Shown: positions 37,171-46,390 of the stretch, in pieces
How the letters are laid out: every line of letters starts with the position of its first letter
Position numbering within the stretch: the stretch's first letter is position 1
Source of the DNA: Paracoccus contaminans
Lineage (GTDB): Bacteria > Pseudomonadota > Alphaproteobacteria > Rhodobacterales > Rhodobacteraceae
Reading direction: 5' to 3'
Assembly (NCBI RefSeq): GCF_002105555.1
Contig: NZ_CP020612.1
Span: 1,081,001-1,145,000, forward strand
DNA length: 64,000 bases
Notes under the pieces: generated by a model
What the model saw: the letters and a program-made list of their open reading frames with translations, nothing else
Told to the model about the DNA's origin: nothing
Database searches by the model: none
Made by a program: the position numbers and the translations under genes

Positions 37171-37931
37171 TGATCGAGGCCCCCCAATCCTTCGTCGTCA
37201 GCCAGGAATGCCAGAAGGCTGCCTGGCAGAACGGCTATCGCCGCGCCCTGGGCGAAGCGGACGGCTGGGCGCGCTATGGATCCACCACCGCGAAGGGCAC
37301 GGTGTGGTTGGCGGCGGCAAGACATGAAGGGCCGTGGTTCCTGGCCCTCGATCACCTTGGTATTGTCGAGGATCTGAACCTGCCGACGGCCGAAGTGCCG
37401 GGCCCGGGCCTCGTCCGCTACGCCTTCCCGGACCTGACCGCGCTTTATGCCGTGATGCCTCGGGTCTACCAGTTGGGCGTAACGCTGCCCGATGGCCCGC
37501 TCGAGGAATTCCGTGCGGCCGTGGCCAACCTGCCCAAGAGCACCGAGGCCGAGAGGTTGATCATCCAGCGCGTTGGTCAGGACATCTTCCGCGACCGTCT
37601 GATGACCTACTGGCAAGGCTGCTGCCCGCTGACCGGGATCACCGATCCGGCGCTCTTGCGCGCAAGCCACATCATCGCCTGGAAGGATTGCGCCAGCGAC
37701 GCCGACCGGCTGGACGTACATAACGGCCTGCTGCTTTCGGCCCTTTGGGATGCGGCCTTCGACCGGGGGCTAGTTACGTTCGATGATGACGGACATCCGC
37801 AATTCTCGCCAAAGCTGAGCGAGACGGCGCGCGCAGAGCTGCGCTGGCAATCTCCCATCCCGTTGACCGACAAACACCGCGCCCGCCTTGTCTGGCATCG
37901 GACAGAAGCCTTTGAGGACATCGAACCGTGA
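37170..37931 (+). CDS. HNH endonuclease, last gene of the defence operon
   Basis: 253 residues from the ATG at 37170, overlapping the methylase stop (TGATG; a GTG lies at 37167). The C-terminal HNH domain reads CCPLTGI (about 150-156), LRASHIIAWKDC (about 164-175), DVHNGLLLSALWDAAFD and GLVTFDDDG, with the His-Asn-His pattern present. Residues 1-120 may be a recognition or interaction domain (KAAWQNGYRRALGE, GTVWLAAARHEGPWF). It is positioned as the effector nuclease of the operon. DISARM normally ends with a phospholipase-D-like DrmC; none is found here. Transcription then runs into the hairpin at 38057-38127. Confidence 0.85.
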   Translation: MIEAPQSFVVSQECQKAAWQNGYRRALGEADGWARYGSTTAKGTVWLAAARHEGPWFLALDHLGIVEDLNLPTAEVPGPGLVRYAFPDLTALYAVMPRVYQLGVTLPDGPLEEFRAAVANLPKSTEAERLIIQRVGQDIFRDRLMTYWQGCCPLTGITDPALLRASHIIAWKDCASDADRLDVHNGLLLSALWDAAFDRGLVTFDDDGHPQFSPKLSETARAELRWQSPIPLTDKHRARLVWHRTEAFEDIEP

Positions 37932-38056
37932 AACCTCGCTCGATCCGCTGACAGGTGCACAATTGTGCCCACCGCCGCACGAGACAGGTGCAGCCTTGTC
38001 GTGCAACCATTCCGGCGCAGCGAATCCCTGCCGCTCCTTGAAACCGTGAACCTGTG

Positions 38057-38127
38057 AGCCGGGCCGGGCGATGCGCTGCGGTTGAGGCGTTCGGCGCTTC
38101 CCATTTTGATGTCGCCCGGCCCGGGCT
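38057..38127. terminator. GC-rich inverted repeat between convergent operons
   Basis: agccgggccgggcga (38057-38071) and tcgcccggcccgggct (38112-38127) pair almost perfectly with a loop of about 40 nt. It separates the rightward defence operon from the leftward prophage tail genes and could act as a two-way transcription barrier. There is no T-run, so it may not be a classical terminator. Confidence 0.35.
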
Positions 38128-38157
38128 TCACACAAGTTGGTTCTCCATGAAGCCGGA

Positions 38158-40080
38158 TCAGAAATCGGTCTCGAGGTAAACCCCGGCGCAGTCGTAGGCG
38201 ACGGCGGCGGCTGTCGCGCCGGTGTTCATGAACAGCCGCGGCGACAGGAACTGCGTCGCGGCGGGCAGGTCAGCGGTGATCTCCTGCTCGAAGATCGCGC
38301 CTGAGACCTCGTCGACCACCCGCACCCAGACGGATGACCCATTCGGTGGGGCGGCGATGAACAGGGTCAGCACCCCGCCCGTGGCAATGGCAAAGCTCGC
38401 GCCCATGTCGGTCAGGGTCGGCGCTCCGGTGCCGTCGTTCGCGACCAGCTGCCAACGGGTGTGCGTCCCGCGCTGGAATCCGATGCCGATGCAGTTGATG
38501 GCGGCCGCCAAAGTCAGGGTGGTGGCCAGCGCGGCCGTAGATCCGTAGAGGCCGAAGAACCCCATGCCGGTCGCCTGCAGGGTCGTGAGCGAGATACGCG
38601 TCACGAAGGTCCAGCCCCCGAGGCCTGCCGCATTTCCGCGCCAGCAGGCCCAGCCTGCCGATCGCTGATCGGCGACCGAGTCCACGACCGCCGCCGAAGT
38701 CAGGCGCCAGCGGCGCATGCTGGCAGCGAGGTTCGTGGCGGCGAGCGTCGGGTGCGAAACGGTGCCGACCGAGGTGATCGGCATGCCTTCAGTGGTGATT
38801 GTTGTCGTGACGGATGGCGACCACGTCGCAATGCGGTTCACCCCGAAGTGCGGCTGCAGGGGAAAGTCCCGGCCCGATGGGCGCATGACATCGATCCACG
38901 GTGCGCCGGCCCGGTTGCGAGCATAGAGGGTGGCCTTGCCGGTGGGCGGCGGGGTCGGCGCGGCGCTGAGGCCCGGCAGGACCGTCGGCTGCGGCAATTC
39001 CAGCTGGCCATTGGTCCGGTCGATCCTGATCGCGTCGTAGAAGGCCGACCCGTCCGGGCTGACCTTGAAGCTGAAATCGTCGTTGCCGAGAAGCCCGATC
39101 AACGCCCGCGCCGAAAACCCGGTCTTGAAAGCAAAGGCGGCGTCGTTCCCCGCGGCCGCCTTGTTCACCGTCGCCTCGATCCCTGCGCCTGCGTTGTTCA
39201 GAAGCACCGCAGGCGTGTTGACCGACATCCGGTTGTAACTGTCGGCCGTGGCCCCGCCGAGGCCCAAGTGCTGCGCGGTAAGGTTCGCCTGCGGCATGCC
39301 GACCTGCGTGACCGCATTGGCGAAGGTGACCGTGGGCGTGTTCACCACCGTCGTGCCTGCGGCCCCCGCCGTGGCCGAGCCGACGTTGACGATAGTGGTC
39401 GATCCTGATGCGCCGCCTGTGCCGAGGTTCACGGTCTTGGTGACGCCGGTGGTCGTCGCTCCTGTGCCAATGCCGTAGGTGGCGGTCGTCGTCGCCGTAC
39501 CGATGCTGGCCAAGGCCGCAGAGACGGTGACAGTGCCCGAGGCGGTCAGCGTGCCGGAGAAGGTCTTATTGCCCGTGAAGGTCTGGGTGCCCGCGAGGAT
39601 CGCCAGTTCCGACGAGGTGTTCGGCAGTGTGAAGGTGCGTGTCGTACCGGTGGTGATCCCCGACAGCGAAAACAGCGCCTTCTTCGTCGGATCGGCGTCG
39701 TTGACGAGGCTGAAGATCGCGTCAGACACATCCTGCGGCACGCCGACCGGGTCCCAGGCACTTCCATTCCAGACAACAAAAGCCTGCTCGGCCGCGATCC
39801 AGACCAGCCAGCCTTGCCGCGGAACAAGGCGCAGCCAGACGCCATCGACCCAGAAGGCCACGTTCAGATCCCAGCCGGCCCAGAGACCCGTCGCCGCCGA
39901 GGCCACGAGGTGCCGGTCGCCATCGGAGGGGCTCGCAGGCGGCGTGGTGCGCGTCCGGTCGAGGACTGACAGTTGCACCATGGCGTCGAGCAGGCGCAGC
40001 GCCTCGTTGTGGGTGACATGCTTATGGGCTTGGGCCGCCAGCAGGTAAGGCAGGCCAAGGTGGGTGGAGGTGTCAGACAT
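38158..40080 (-). CDS. DUF2793-containing tail fibre-like protein
   Basis: 640 residues. The N-terminal DUF2793 domain (THLGLPYLLAAQAHKHVTHN, then GDRHLV and GWLVWIAAEQAFVVWNG) covers about residues 5-130. A low-complexity, beta-repetitive Thr/Gly/Val region (about 150-280) follows, then a C-terminal globular beta region rich in Trp and Gly. This is the pattern of GTA-like and Rhodobacterales phage fibre or receptor-binding proteins. It is the last gene of the leftward late operon, 9 bp after the tail hub gene, and likely determines host range. Confidence 0.8.
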   Translation of the reverse strand: MSDTSTHLGLPYLLAAQAHKHVTHNEALRLLDAMVQLSVLDRTRTTPPASPSDGDRHLVASAATGLWAGWDLNVAFWVDGVWLRLVPRQGWLVWIAAEQAFVVWNGSAWDPVGVPQDVSDAIFSLVNDADPTKKALFSLSGITTGTTRTFTLPNTSSELAILAGTQTFTGNKTFSGTLTASGTVTVSAALASIGTATTTATYGIGTGATTTGVTKTVNLGTGGASGSTTIVNVGSATAGAAGTTVVNTPTVTFANAVTQVGMPQANLTAQHLGLGGATADSYNRMSVNTPAVLLNNAGAGIEATVNKAAAGNDAAFAFKTGFSARALIGLLGNDDFSFKVSPDGSAFYDAIRIDRTNGQLELPQPTVLPGLSAAPTPPPTGKATLYARNRAGAPWIDVMRPSGRDFPLQPHFGVNRIATWSPSVTTTITTEGMPITSVGTVSHPTLAATNLAASMRRWRLTSAAVVDSVADQRSAGWACWRGNAAGLGGWTFVTRISLTTLQATGMGFFGLYGSTAALATTLTLAAAINCIGIGFQRGTHTRWQLVANDGTGAPTLTDMGASFAIATGGVLTLFIAAPPNGSSVWVRVVDEVSGAIFEQEITADLPAATQFLSPRLFMNTGATAAAVAYDCAGVYLETDF

Positions 40081-40089
40081 GACGGGCCT

Positions 40090-43000
40090 TCAGAACTGGA
40101 GGGTGACAGCGGCGGGATCGCCGCGGCCGAGGCGGTTCGAGAGCTGGTAAATGCGGATGGCCAGTGTCTGGCCGGGGGCCAACGGCGCGCCCCAGTCGGC
40201 GGTCTGCTGGGCAGCGGTGTAGAGGACGGATGTGGTGCTGCTGCTCAGCGTGCGCTTGACGACAGCTCCGTCGAGGATCTGGACGTCGTAGCTTTCCAGG
40301 TCTTCGGCCAGCGGCACCTCGACCTGTTCCCAGGCATCGGCCACCAGCGCGCGGGATCGCCGCGTCCAGCGGATCGTCAAATCGCCCGGGCTGCGCGCCG
40401 TGCGCCACGGCTGCGCGACATGCACCGGGGCGAAGGGCACGAGGCCGCGACCGGCTGGCGTGAAGGCCAGCGCGGTGTAGCTGGCGTCACTGACGGACCG
40501 CGCCGCGGGACCAATTCGCCAGTTCCACGGCAGACCGAGATCGGCTTCGGCGATCGGCAGCGGGGCAAGGGCAGAGTCCAGCACAACCACCCGCGCGCCT
40601 AGCGGGGTCGGATTGCCAATAGCACCTTCCGTTCCACGCTGACCGCGCAACAGGCGGGTCAGGCGATAGCGACCGGGGGCGATCAGTTCGGCGACACCCG
40701 CTTGCACGATTTCCCATTTGCCCAGTGTGGATTCCACTGCCAGCGCATTGGCACCGCCAAACAGGGTCAGATCGGTGACGCTTTCCAGCGTGCCGGAGGC
40801 CAGATCGACGACCAGCGCATTGCCGAGATCGAAGCGAGAGGTCGGGCCCGGGTAGAAGTCCGACACCAGTGTACCGATCCGGGCACGACTACCGAAGGTG
40901 GTCAGCAAGGCGAACCCATCGATGGAGGGGCTGCGGAATACGGCCATCTCGCCCGGCCAAGGAACGGAATAGGCCGCGACCATCGGCCGATGCGCAGGCT
41001 GGTCTTCGGACAGTTGCGGCAGGTCGAGAAGCACGACGTCCGGGGCGCCGAAGACCACCGACCGGGTCAGCGAGGCCGGTCGCGGATCGCCGGGCGGCAG
41101 ATCGTAGGCGGCGCGATCCTGGCGGACGGCCTCGATGCCGCGCCCCTCGGAATCCGCAATGGACACCAGCCGCAACTCGATCTCGCGGCTGTCATGGACC
41201 AGCCGGATCACATCGGCGGGGTCTAGCGCCAGTCGCGACGGCGGCAGACGGAAGGAGGCTGTCTCCCGCCCGATCCAGGCCTCCATCAGCGCGCGGCGGC
41301 AGCGGCGTTCGGCCTCCTCGGGCGGGATCGCCATCGGGAAGCTTTCCGAGGCGATGCGGGTGGTGTCGACGGTAATACGGCGGGCCTCGACAAGCGCCGC
41401 GTCATAGTCCTCGTCGGCGCGGGCGACCTGCCATTTCAGTGCCTGCGGCAGTTCGGTTTCCTGCGCGCGGACCAGTTCCAGCGCCTCGCCTTCGCGCGAT
41501 GCCACGAGGTCGTCATGGGCCACGGTGAGAACGGACGCCCTCCCCCGCATGACGAAGCGGATCATGCCTTCGGTCTCGATGGCATCGAACCCGAAATGTC
41601 GGGCCAGCGTGCTGATGGATGATCGCGGCGCTTCCAGCGCGGTGATGGCGTAACCTTCGACAGCCCCCCAGAGGCCGGACACGTCGATCAGAGCTTCAGG
41701 CATTCCGGCGCGCAGGCAGAGGTTCCGCACCAGCGCCGCCAGCGACACCGCCCCCAGCCGCCCGGTCAGCCAGTGGCCCAGCCGCCAGTTCGGGCCATCG
41801 GTCCAGACATCGGTCAGTTCGGGGAAGAAGGGATAGGGCCGCGCGTCCCAAGTCCAGGCCGCGCATTCCGGCGCATGCACCATGCGGCCGCCATAGATGC
41901 CGGAGGTCGGATTGTTGGCCGGGTCGCCCCAATGCAAATAGCTCGCCTCCAGATAGGCCCGCTGGATCGCGTCGTCCCGCCACCCGCGCGAGAAATACGG
42001 CGTGAAGCTTTCCGAGGATTTCGGGTCGAAGAAGACGTTGGGCTGATTGGTGCCCCGGTCGATGGCCGGGCAGCCCAGTTCGGTGAAGCGGATGGGCTTC
42101 GATTGCGGGATCCATGCAGTGGATGCACCGCTCTCCACCCCGCCCGGCCGGTTGTAATGCGGGTTCGTCCACCAGGCGCGGATATCCTTGGGGCGAAAGA
42201 CCCACGGCTTGCCCACCGCGCCATCCGTGATGGCCGTGCGGATCTGCGCGGAGCGGTCGGCGGCGCTGGCATAGAACCAGTCGAACCCTTCACCGCCCGC
42301 GATGTTCGCCTGCAAATAGGCGCGGTCGTAAATCGCAGGCCAGCCTTCGAGCGCATCTGCATGATCGAAGCCATCCCGCCAGTCCGACAAGGGCAGGTAG
42401 TTGTCGATGCCGACGAAGTCGATGTTGGTGTCCGACCAGAGCGGATCGAGGTGGTAATAGACATCGCCGCTGCCGTCTTGCGGATGATGGCCGAAGTATT
42501 CCGACCAGTCGGCGGCATAGCCGATCTCCGTGCCCGCGCCGAGAATGGTCCTCACGTCGGCAGAAAGGGTCTTGAAGGCGGTCACGGCGGGATAGGTGCT
42601 GGTGCTGGACCGGATGGTGGTCAGGCCGGGCATCTCGGTGCCGGTCAGGAAGGCATCGACCCCGCCTGCTGCGGCACAGAGATGCGCGTAGTGCAGCACC
42701 ATTCGGCGCAAGCCCCAGTCGCTGGGCGAGCCAGTAAAGCTGACAGTCTCGCCCGAAACGCTGAAATTCCCCGGCGTCGCTGTACCGAACAGCGCCGACA
42801 CTTGCGTTGCCGCCGTGCCGGTCTTGTCGACCGATCCGGCAAAGCCCGCTGCCGGGGAACAGGTGATCCGCCCCCGCCATGGAAATGCGGGCTGGCCGGG
42901 CGTGGCGGCATTGGCGCTGTAGGGGTTCGGCAGCGTGTTGCCGGGCGGCACATCCATCAGCAGGAAGGGATAGAAGGTGACGCGCAGCCCCCGCGCCTTC

Positions 43001-44055
43001 ATCTCCTGGATCGCCTGAACCACGGCAAAGTCGGCAGGCGTGCCGCCATAGACCGGACGATCCTCGGCGTCACGGCTGACCAGATGCGCGCTGGCCCGGC
43101 TGACCCCGTTCACCGACCAGTTGGCGGGTGTGGTGGCTTTGGAGGCAACCTCGACGCCGGGCTTCACCTTGCAGACCCCAGCGCGCAGGTCGTTGCCGAA
43201 CCAGGTCACGACGAGGCTGACGCTCTCGACCGCCGGGGCCATGGCCTGCAGCCGGTCCAGCGCCACGACGATGTCGGGCTGGTCGGGCTGCGCGTTCAGG
43301 TTCTCGGCAACCGTCGCGCCACCACTACCTTTGCGGATGGCATCGGTGGCATAGGTGAACTCGCCCGAAGCCGGGATCAAGGTGACGGCGCGGGTCAGGC
43401 CTTCGGCGGTGTCGGCATCGGCCAGCGGGCGGAACACCTCGAAGCTGAGTTGCGGCAGGCGGTTGCCGAAGGTCGCCAGCGCCAGATCCTCGAACACGAC
43501 ATAGGCCGTGCCGCGATAGGCTGGGGTGTTGGCCGCGCCCATCTTGGCTGCAATGAACGGATCGGCGGTTTGCGCCTCGTTGCCGGGATACCAGCGCCAG
43601 GTCACGGCGCCCAAGTCCATTGCCTTGCCATCGGCCCAGACGCGGCCAATGCCGGTGATCGGACCCTCGCAGAGCGCCACGGCGAACGACGCATAGTAGA
43701 GGTATTCGGTGGTCTTGACCTTGCCGCCGCCACCGCCCTTGCCGCCGCCTTGGGTGGTGGTCTTGGTCTCCTCCCGGAAATCGGTGGCCCAGATGATGTT
43801 GCCGCCGATGCGCATCCGGCCGTAAAGCCGCGGGATCACCGCGCCTTCCGTGGCCGAGGTGATGCGCAGCGTGTCGAGCCGCGCGCCCTCGATCCGTTGA
43901 GCCGGGGCCAGCGACGACACGATCCAGCTGTCGACCACAGAGCCCACGGTCGAGCCGATAAAGCCGCCGATGGCCGCCCCAGAAAAGCCGAGGATCGCAC
44001 CGCCAAAGGCTCCGCCGATGGCAGTGCCGACAGCGCCGAGGACGAGCGTGGCCAT
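40090..44055 (-). CDS. GTA-like tail hub/host-specificity megatron with TIM-barrel domain
   Basis: 1321 residues. The N-terminus is a Gly/Ala-rich hydrophobic stretch (AVGTAIGGAFGGAILGFSGA) followed by the phage tail baseplate region. A TIM-barrel glycoside-hydrolase-like domain characteristic of the GTA Orfg15 family spans about 420-760 (GTEMPGL, then IDFVGIDNYLPLSDWRDG). The C-terminal half contains further beta domains (RLTRLLRGQRGTEGAIG) as in the family. It follows the NlpC/P60 gene by 9 bp. It would form the tail tip and central fibre. Confidence 0.88.
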   Translation of the reverse strand: MATLVLGAVGTAIGGAFGGAILGFSGAAIGGFIGSTVGSVVDSWIVSSLAPAQRIEGARLDTLRITSATEGAVIPRLYGRMRIGGNIIWATDFREETKTTTQGGGKGGGGGKVKTTEYLYYASFAVALCEGPITGIGRVWADGKAMDLGAVTWRWYPGNEAQTADPFIAAKMGAANTPAYRGTAYVVFEDLALATFGNRLPQLSFEVFRPLADADTAEGLTRAVTLIPASGEFTYATDAIRKGSGGATVAENLNAQPDQPDIVVALDRLQAMAPAVESVSLVVTWFGNDLRAGVCKVKPGVEVASKATTPANWSVNGVSRASAHLVSRDAEDRPVYGGTPADFAVVQAIQEMKARGLRVTFYPFLLMDVPPGNTLPNPYSANAATPGQPAFPWRGRITCSPAAGFAGSVDKTGTAATQVSALFGTATPGNFSVSGETVSFTGSPSDWGLRRMVLHYAHLCAAAGGVDAFLTGTEMPGLTTIRSSTSTYPAVTAFKTLSADVRTILGAGTEIGYAADWSEYFGHHPQDGSGDVYYHLDPLWSDTNIDFVGIDNYLPLSDWRDGFDHADALEGWPAIYDRAYLQANIAGGEGFDWFYASAADRSAQIRTAITDGAVGKPWVFRPKDIRAWWTNPHYNRPGGVESGASTAWIPQSKPIRFTELGCPAIDRGTNQPNVFFDPKSSESFTPYFSRGWRDDAIQRAYLEASYLHWGDPANNPTSGIYGGRMVHAPECAAWTWDARPYPFFPELTDVWTDGPNWRLGHWLTGRLGAVSLAALVRNLCLRAGMPEALIDVSGLWGAVEGYAITALEAPRSSISTLARHFGFDAIETEGMIRFVMRGRASVLTVAHDDLVASREGEALELVRAQETELPQALKWQVARADEDYDAALVEARRITVDTTRIASESFPMAIPPEEAERRCRRALMEAWIGRETASFRLPPSRLALDPADVIRLVHDSREIELRLVSIADSEGRGIEAVRQDRAAYDLPPGDPRPASLTRSVVFGAPDVVLLDLPQLSEDQPAHRPMVAAYSVPWPGEMAVFRSPSIDGFALLTTFGSRARIGTLVSDFYPGPTSRFDLGNALVVDLASGTLESVTDLTLFGGANALAVESTLGKWEIVQAGVAELIAPGRYRLTRLLRGQRGTEGAIGNPTPLGARVVVLDSALAPLPIAEADLGLPWNWRIGPAARSVSDASYTALAFTPAGRGLVPFAPVHVAQPWRTARSPGDLTIRWTRRSRALVADAWEQVEVPLAEDLESYDVQILDGAVVKRTLSSSTTSVLYTAAQQTADWGAPLAPGQTLAIRIYQLSNRLGRGDPAAVTLQF

Positions 44056-44064
44056 GGAAAACTC

Positions 44065-44499
44065 TCAGCGTTGGGGAAAGAGGAAGGCTAAGGCGATGCG
44101 GCGTCGCCACGTTGGGGTCAGCGGTTCCTCGATCACGCCGAGCCGCTCGTAGGCGTGCAGGAAGGTGTCGGGACCGGTGAGGATGCCAACATGCTTGGCA
44201 ATGGCACGGGGCATCATGCGAAACAGGATCAGCGCGCCGGGCGGGGCATCGGTGGGTGCGATCTCCGGCAACATGCGGCGCGCGCCATCGGCCAGAACTT
44301 CGCGCGGGCCACTTTCACCCCAGTCCCGGCTGTAGGGCGGAATCGGGAAAGGTTCCGGCCCCACCACCTCACGCCAGACGCCGCGCGCCAGACCAAGGCA
44401 ATCGCAGCCGACGCCTTTCAGGCTGGCTTGATCGTGGTAGGGCGTACCGAGCCAGGACCGCGCGATGGCAATGACCCTGTCGGAATCGACCGAAATCAC
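44065..44499 (-). CDS. NlpC/P60 family peptidase, GTA Orfg14-like
   Basis: 144 residues, ATG at 44499. The catalytic Cys is in GCDCLGLARGVW (Cys34) and the His in AKHVGILTG (about 102), with the usual C-x-x-H pattern of NlpC/P60. Length and order (after DUF2163, before the megatron) match the GTA cell-wall peptidase (Orfg14 type) that opens a path through the peptidoglycan. It overlaps the end of the DUF2163 gene by 4 bp. Confidence 0.88.
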   Translation of the reverse strand: MISVDSDRVIAIARSWLGTPYHDQASLKGVGCDCLGLARGVWREVVGPEPFPIPPYSRDWGESGPREVLADGARRMLPEIAPTDAPPGALILFRMMPRAIAKHVGILTGPDTFLHAYERLGVIEEPLTPTWRRRIALAFLFPQR

Positions 44500-45380
44500 A
44501 GCACAGCCCCCTCGTGGCCGCCGTCAGTGGTGGCATAGCGCAGGACCGCATCCTGGCCGGGGATGTTGGGGAAGCCTCGGAAGTTAGTGACATTGGCGAA
44601 CTTCGTGCCGCAGGTCGCGATGCGCTTGTCGCATCCGGCGCGGATGGTGAAGGTGTCCGTCGCGGCGATGGCGCGCACCGGGGCTTCCAGCAGGGTCAGG
44701 ATGGCGACACCGTCGACAAGGTCATGCGACAATACCTCAGCCCGCCGCCCGACATTGGCCCCACTCGTCCAGTCGAGGGTGCCGAAGGTGAACCAGCCGG
44801 ACGTGAAACCACCAAGCCCTGAGGCTGTGAAGGCCCGGTCGCGCAGCGTGTCGATGATCGCACCGGTGTCCTTGAACGCCGGGGCCTCGAGATTGACCCC
44901 GCAACGCGCATCGCCAAGGGCGGCATCGCAACTCGCCTGAAACGTTCGCCCGACCGTCTGGCCAAGAACATGCGCAAGGGATCGCACCTCGGCCACGAAC
45001 GCCAGCCGCCCGCGCCGGATCTGACCGATAGCGCCACGCCGCATCAGCAGGCGCTGGGAGGTCGCGGCCCAGTTCACCCGCCACACTTCGACGGAGGCAT
45101 TGTCCCAGCGGCCGTCGAGGATATCCGTCTCGGTGATCCGGTCGGAGGACAGCACACCTTGGGCATCCTGCGCATCGACAGACAAGTCAGTCCCCGACCG
45201 CACTTCGGAGGCCGCGAAGCCGCTCTCCGGCTCGAAATCGGTGCCATCGAATGTCAGGGTTCGGTCGTGGTCGGTGAAGCCAAGCGTCACCCCATCGGCC
45301 CGCACGATCCGCCAGCACCAGGCCAGCGTCGTCGTGCCCTCGTCGAGATGGGCCTGCAGCGCAGGTTGGAGCGCCTTCAC
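44496..45380 (-). CDS. DUF2163 family tail protein, GTA Orfg13-like
   Basis: 294 residues if the GTG at 45380 is used; that start overlaps the upstream stop as GTGA. A GTG at 45401 would add 7 residues. Motifs of the DUF2163/BR0599 family are seen: TLAWCWRIVRADGVTLGFTDHD near the start, GFAASEV, and the C-terminal CDKRIATCGTKFANVTNFRG. It is the tail hub component that precedes NlpC/P60 in GTAs. Here the gene lies downstream of the lysis cassette, which separates it from DUF2460. Confidence 0.85.
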   Translation of the reverse strand: MKALQPALQAHLDEGTTTLAWCWRIVRADGVTLGFTDHDRTLTFDGTDFEPESGFAASEVRSGTDLSVDAQDAQGVLSSDRITETDILDGRWDNASVEVWRVNWAATSQRLLMRRGAIGQIRRGRLAFVAEVRSLAHVLGQTVGRTFQASCDAALGDARCGVNLEAPAFKDTGAIIDTLRDRAFTASGLGGFTSGWFTFGTLDWTSGANVGRRAEVLSHDLVDGVAILTLLEAPVRAIAATDTFTIRAGCDKRIATCGTKFANVTNFRGFPNIPGQDAVLRYATTDGGHEGAVL

Positions 45381-45586
45381 TTCCGCCCCCAGCCCCGCCA
45401 CAGGGCGACCGAGGCCAACGCCGAAGAGACCACGCCCCCGGCTGTGCCAGTCAGGGCATAGAGATTGAACGGACGCAGATCAAAGCTCCCGGTCACCAGA
45501 TCGAAATCCGCCAGCCCGGCCATGGCCAGCCCGGAGGCGGCAAGACAGGCCAGATAGACAAGCCCTCGTGCGAGGTTCCAGTTCAT
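45377..45586 (-). CDS. Small two-helix membrane protein, lysis-cassette associated
   Basis: 69 residues, ATG at 45586, overlapping the endolysin stop by 4 bp. Two hydrophobic segments (about 6-25 and 42-62) and a basic C-terminal end (WRGWGRK). Its place after the endolysin suggests a lysis accessory or holin-like role; there is no family match I can name. Confidence 0.6.
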   Translation of the reverse strand: MNWNLARGLVYLACLAASGLAMAGLADFDLVTGSFDLRPFNLYALTGTAGGVVSSALASVALWRGWGRK

Positions 45587-46251
45587 GATGTTGCCTTTCC
45601 TTTGAGAAAATCCATCAGCCGCTGCCACCACGACGGGGCGGTAGACGGTTGGGTCGGTACCGGCAGTGGCACGGTCGGCGGCACGCGAGTGCTCGCCGGA
45701 CGCAGCAATGCCAGCGCCTCGGTCTCGGTAAGTCGCCGAATGGGCCTCGAGAAATCCACCCGTCCGTTGCGATCCACCGCCCAGACCGGAATGGTACCGG
45801 TCGGATAGCGGCCGTCGCGGAACAGATCGCGTTCGGCCTCGCGGCGAGCGCGGATCGCGGCTGGGCGGAGCCAGCCCATGAACCCTTGCGCTGCGGCGGC
45901 GCGGTTGCCCGCGTTCAGATGGCGGGTCAGCGATGCCTTGGCGATGCCACCGGTATTGTAGTGGAAGCTGACCAGCGCATCGAACTCGTGCGGCTCCAGC
46001 TGCACCTTCACCGCGCGCAGAACTTCTGCCTCGTAGGCCACGATGTCTGCGCGGAAGAGCCGGAACGCTTCGCGGATCCCGGCGTCGAGATCGGCGGGCA
46101 TGCCGCGCGGCATCCGCGCCGGATCGGGCGGACCGGCGGCTGCAGTATGGCCGATGCCGAAGGTCCAGACGTTTTTGACGTCGAGATAAGGTCCGGGCAC
46201 GAGTCCTTCGTGCCGGACAAGGGCCAGCAGGCCCCGATCAGTCATTTGCAT
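45583..46251 (-). CDS. Endolysin, GH24 lysozyme (T4/P22 type)
   Basis: 222 residues. The GH24 catalytic pattern Glu-8-Asp-5-Thr is exact: Glu15 in RHEGL, Asp24 in YLDVK and Thr30 in WTFGIGH. The body ALVSFHYNTGGIAKAS is typical. The C-terminal 50 residues after about 170 are Pro-rich with a basic amphipathic end (WWQRLMDFLKGK). No signal peptide is seen, so it would rely on the holin. It belongs to a holin, small protein, endolysin, small protein cassette with 4-bp overlaps. Confidence 0.92.
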   Translation of the reverse strand: MQMTDRGLLALVRHEGLVPGPYLDVKNVWTFGIGHTAAAGPPDPARMPRGMPADLDAGIREAFRLFRADIVAYEAEVLRAVKVQLEPHEFDALVSFHYNTGGIAKASLTRHLNAGNRAAAAQGFMGWLRPAAIRARREAERDLFRDGRYPTGTIPVWAVDRNGRVDFSRPIRRLTETEALALLRPASTRVPPTVPLPVPTQPSTAPSWWQRLMDFLKGKATS

Positions 46252-46255
46252 GGGA

Positions 46256-46390
46256 TCACCCGAAGAGTGTTGAGAGGATCAGGATCAGGACGGCGACGAG
46301 AAGGCCGATGCGCAGGCGGTGGCTGAAGGTCTGGCCCGGGTCGGCGGCGTCGCAACGGAATGAGCGCGCAATGCGGAGAAGTTCATGCAT
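46256..46390 (-). CDS. Tiny single-span membrane protein in the lysis cassette
   Basis: 44 residues from the ATG at 46390, overlapping the holin stop (TGCATGA) and ending 4 bp before the endolysin start. The C-terminal half is one strong membrane helix (IGLLVAVLILILSTLFG); the N-terminal half is soluble and basic. It could be a second holin, antiholin or spanin-like component. Assignment rests on position only. Confidence 0.5.
   Translation of the reverse strand: MHELLRIARSFRCDAADPGQTFSHRLRIGLLVAVLILILSTLFG

Noticed and set aside
24407..37931. Interpretation of the operon as BREX
   Set aside because: There is a WYL regulator and a large adenine methylase as in BREX, but no PglZ phosphatase, no BrxC-like AAA+ ATPase and no BrxL or Lon-like protein in the block.
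41773..44091. Forward ORF of 772 codons opposite the tail megatron
   Set aside because: Shadow of the 1321-residue tail hub protein; no domain motif, no start signal.
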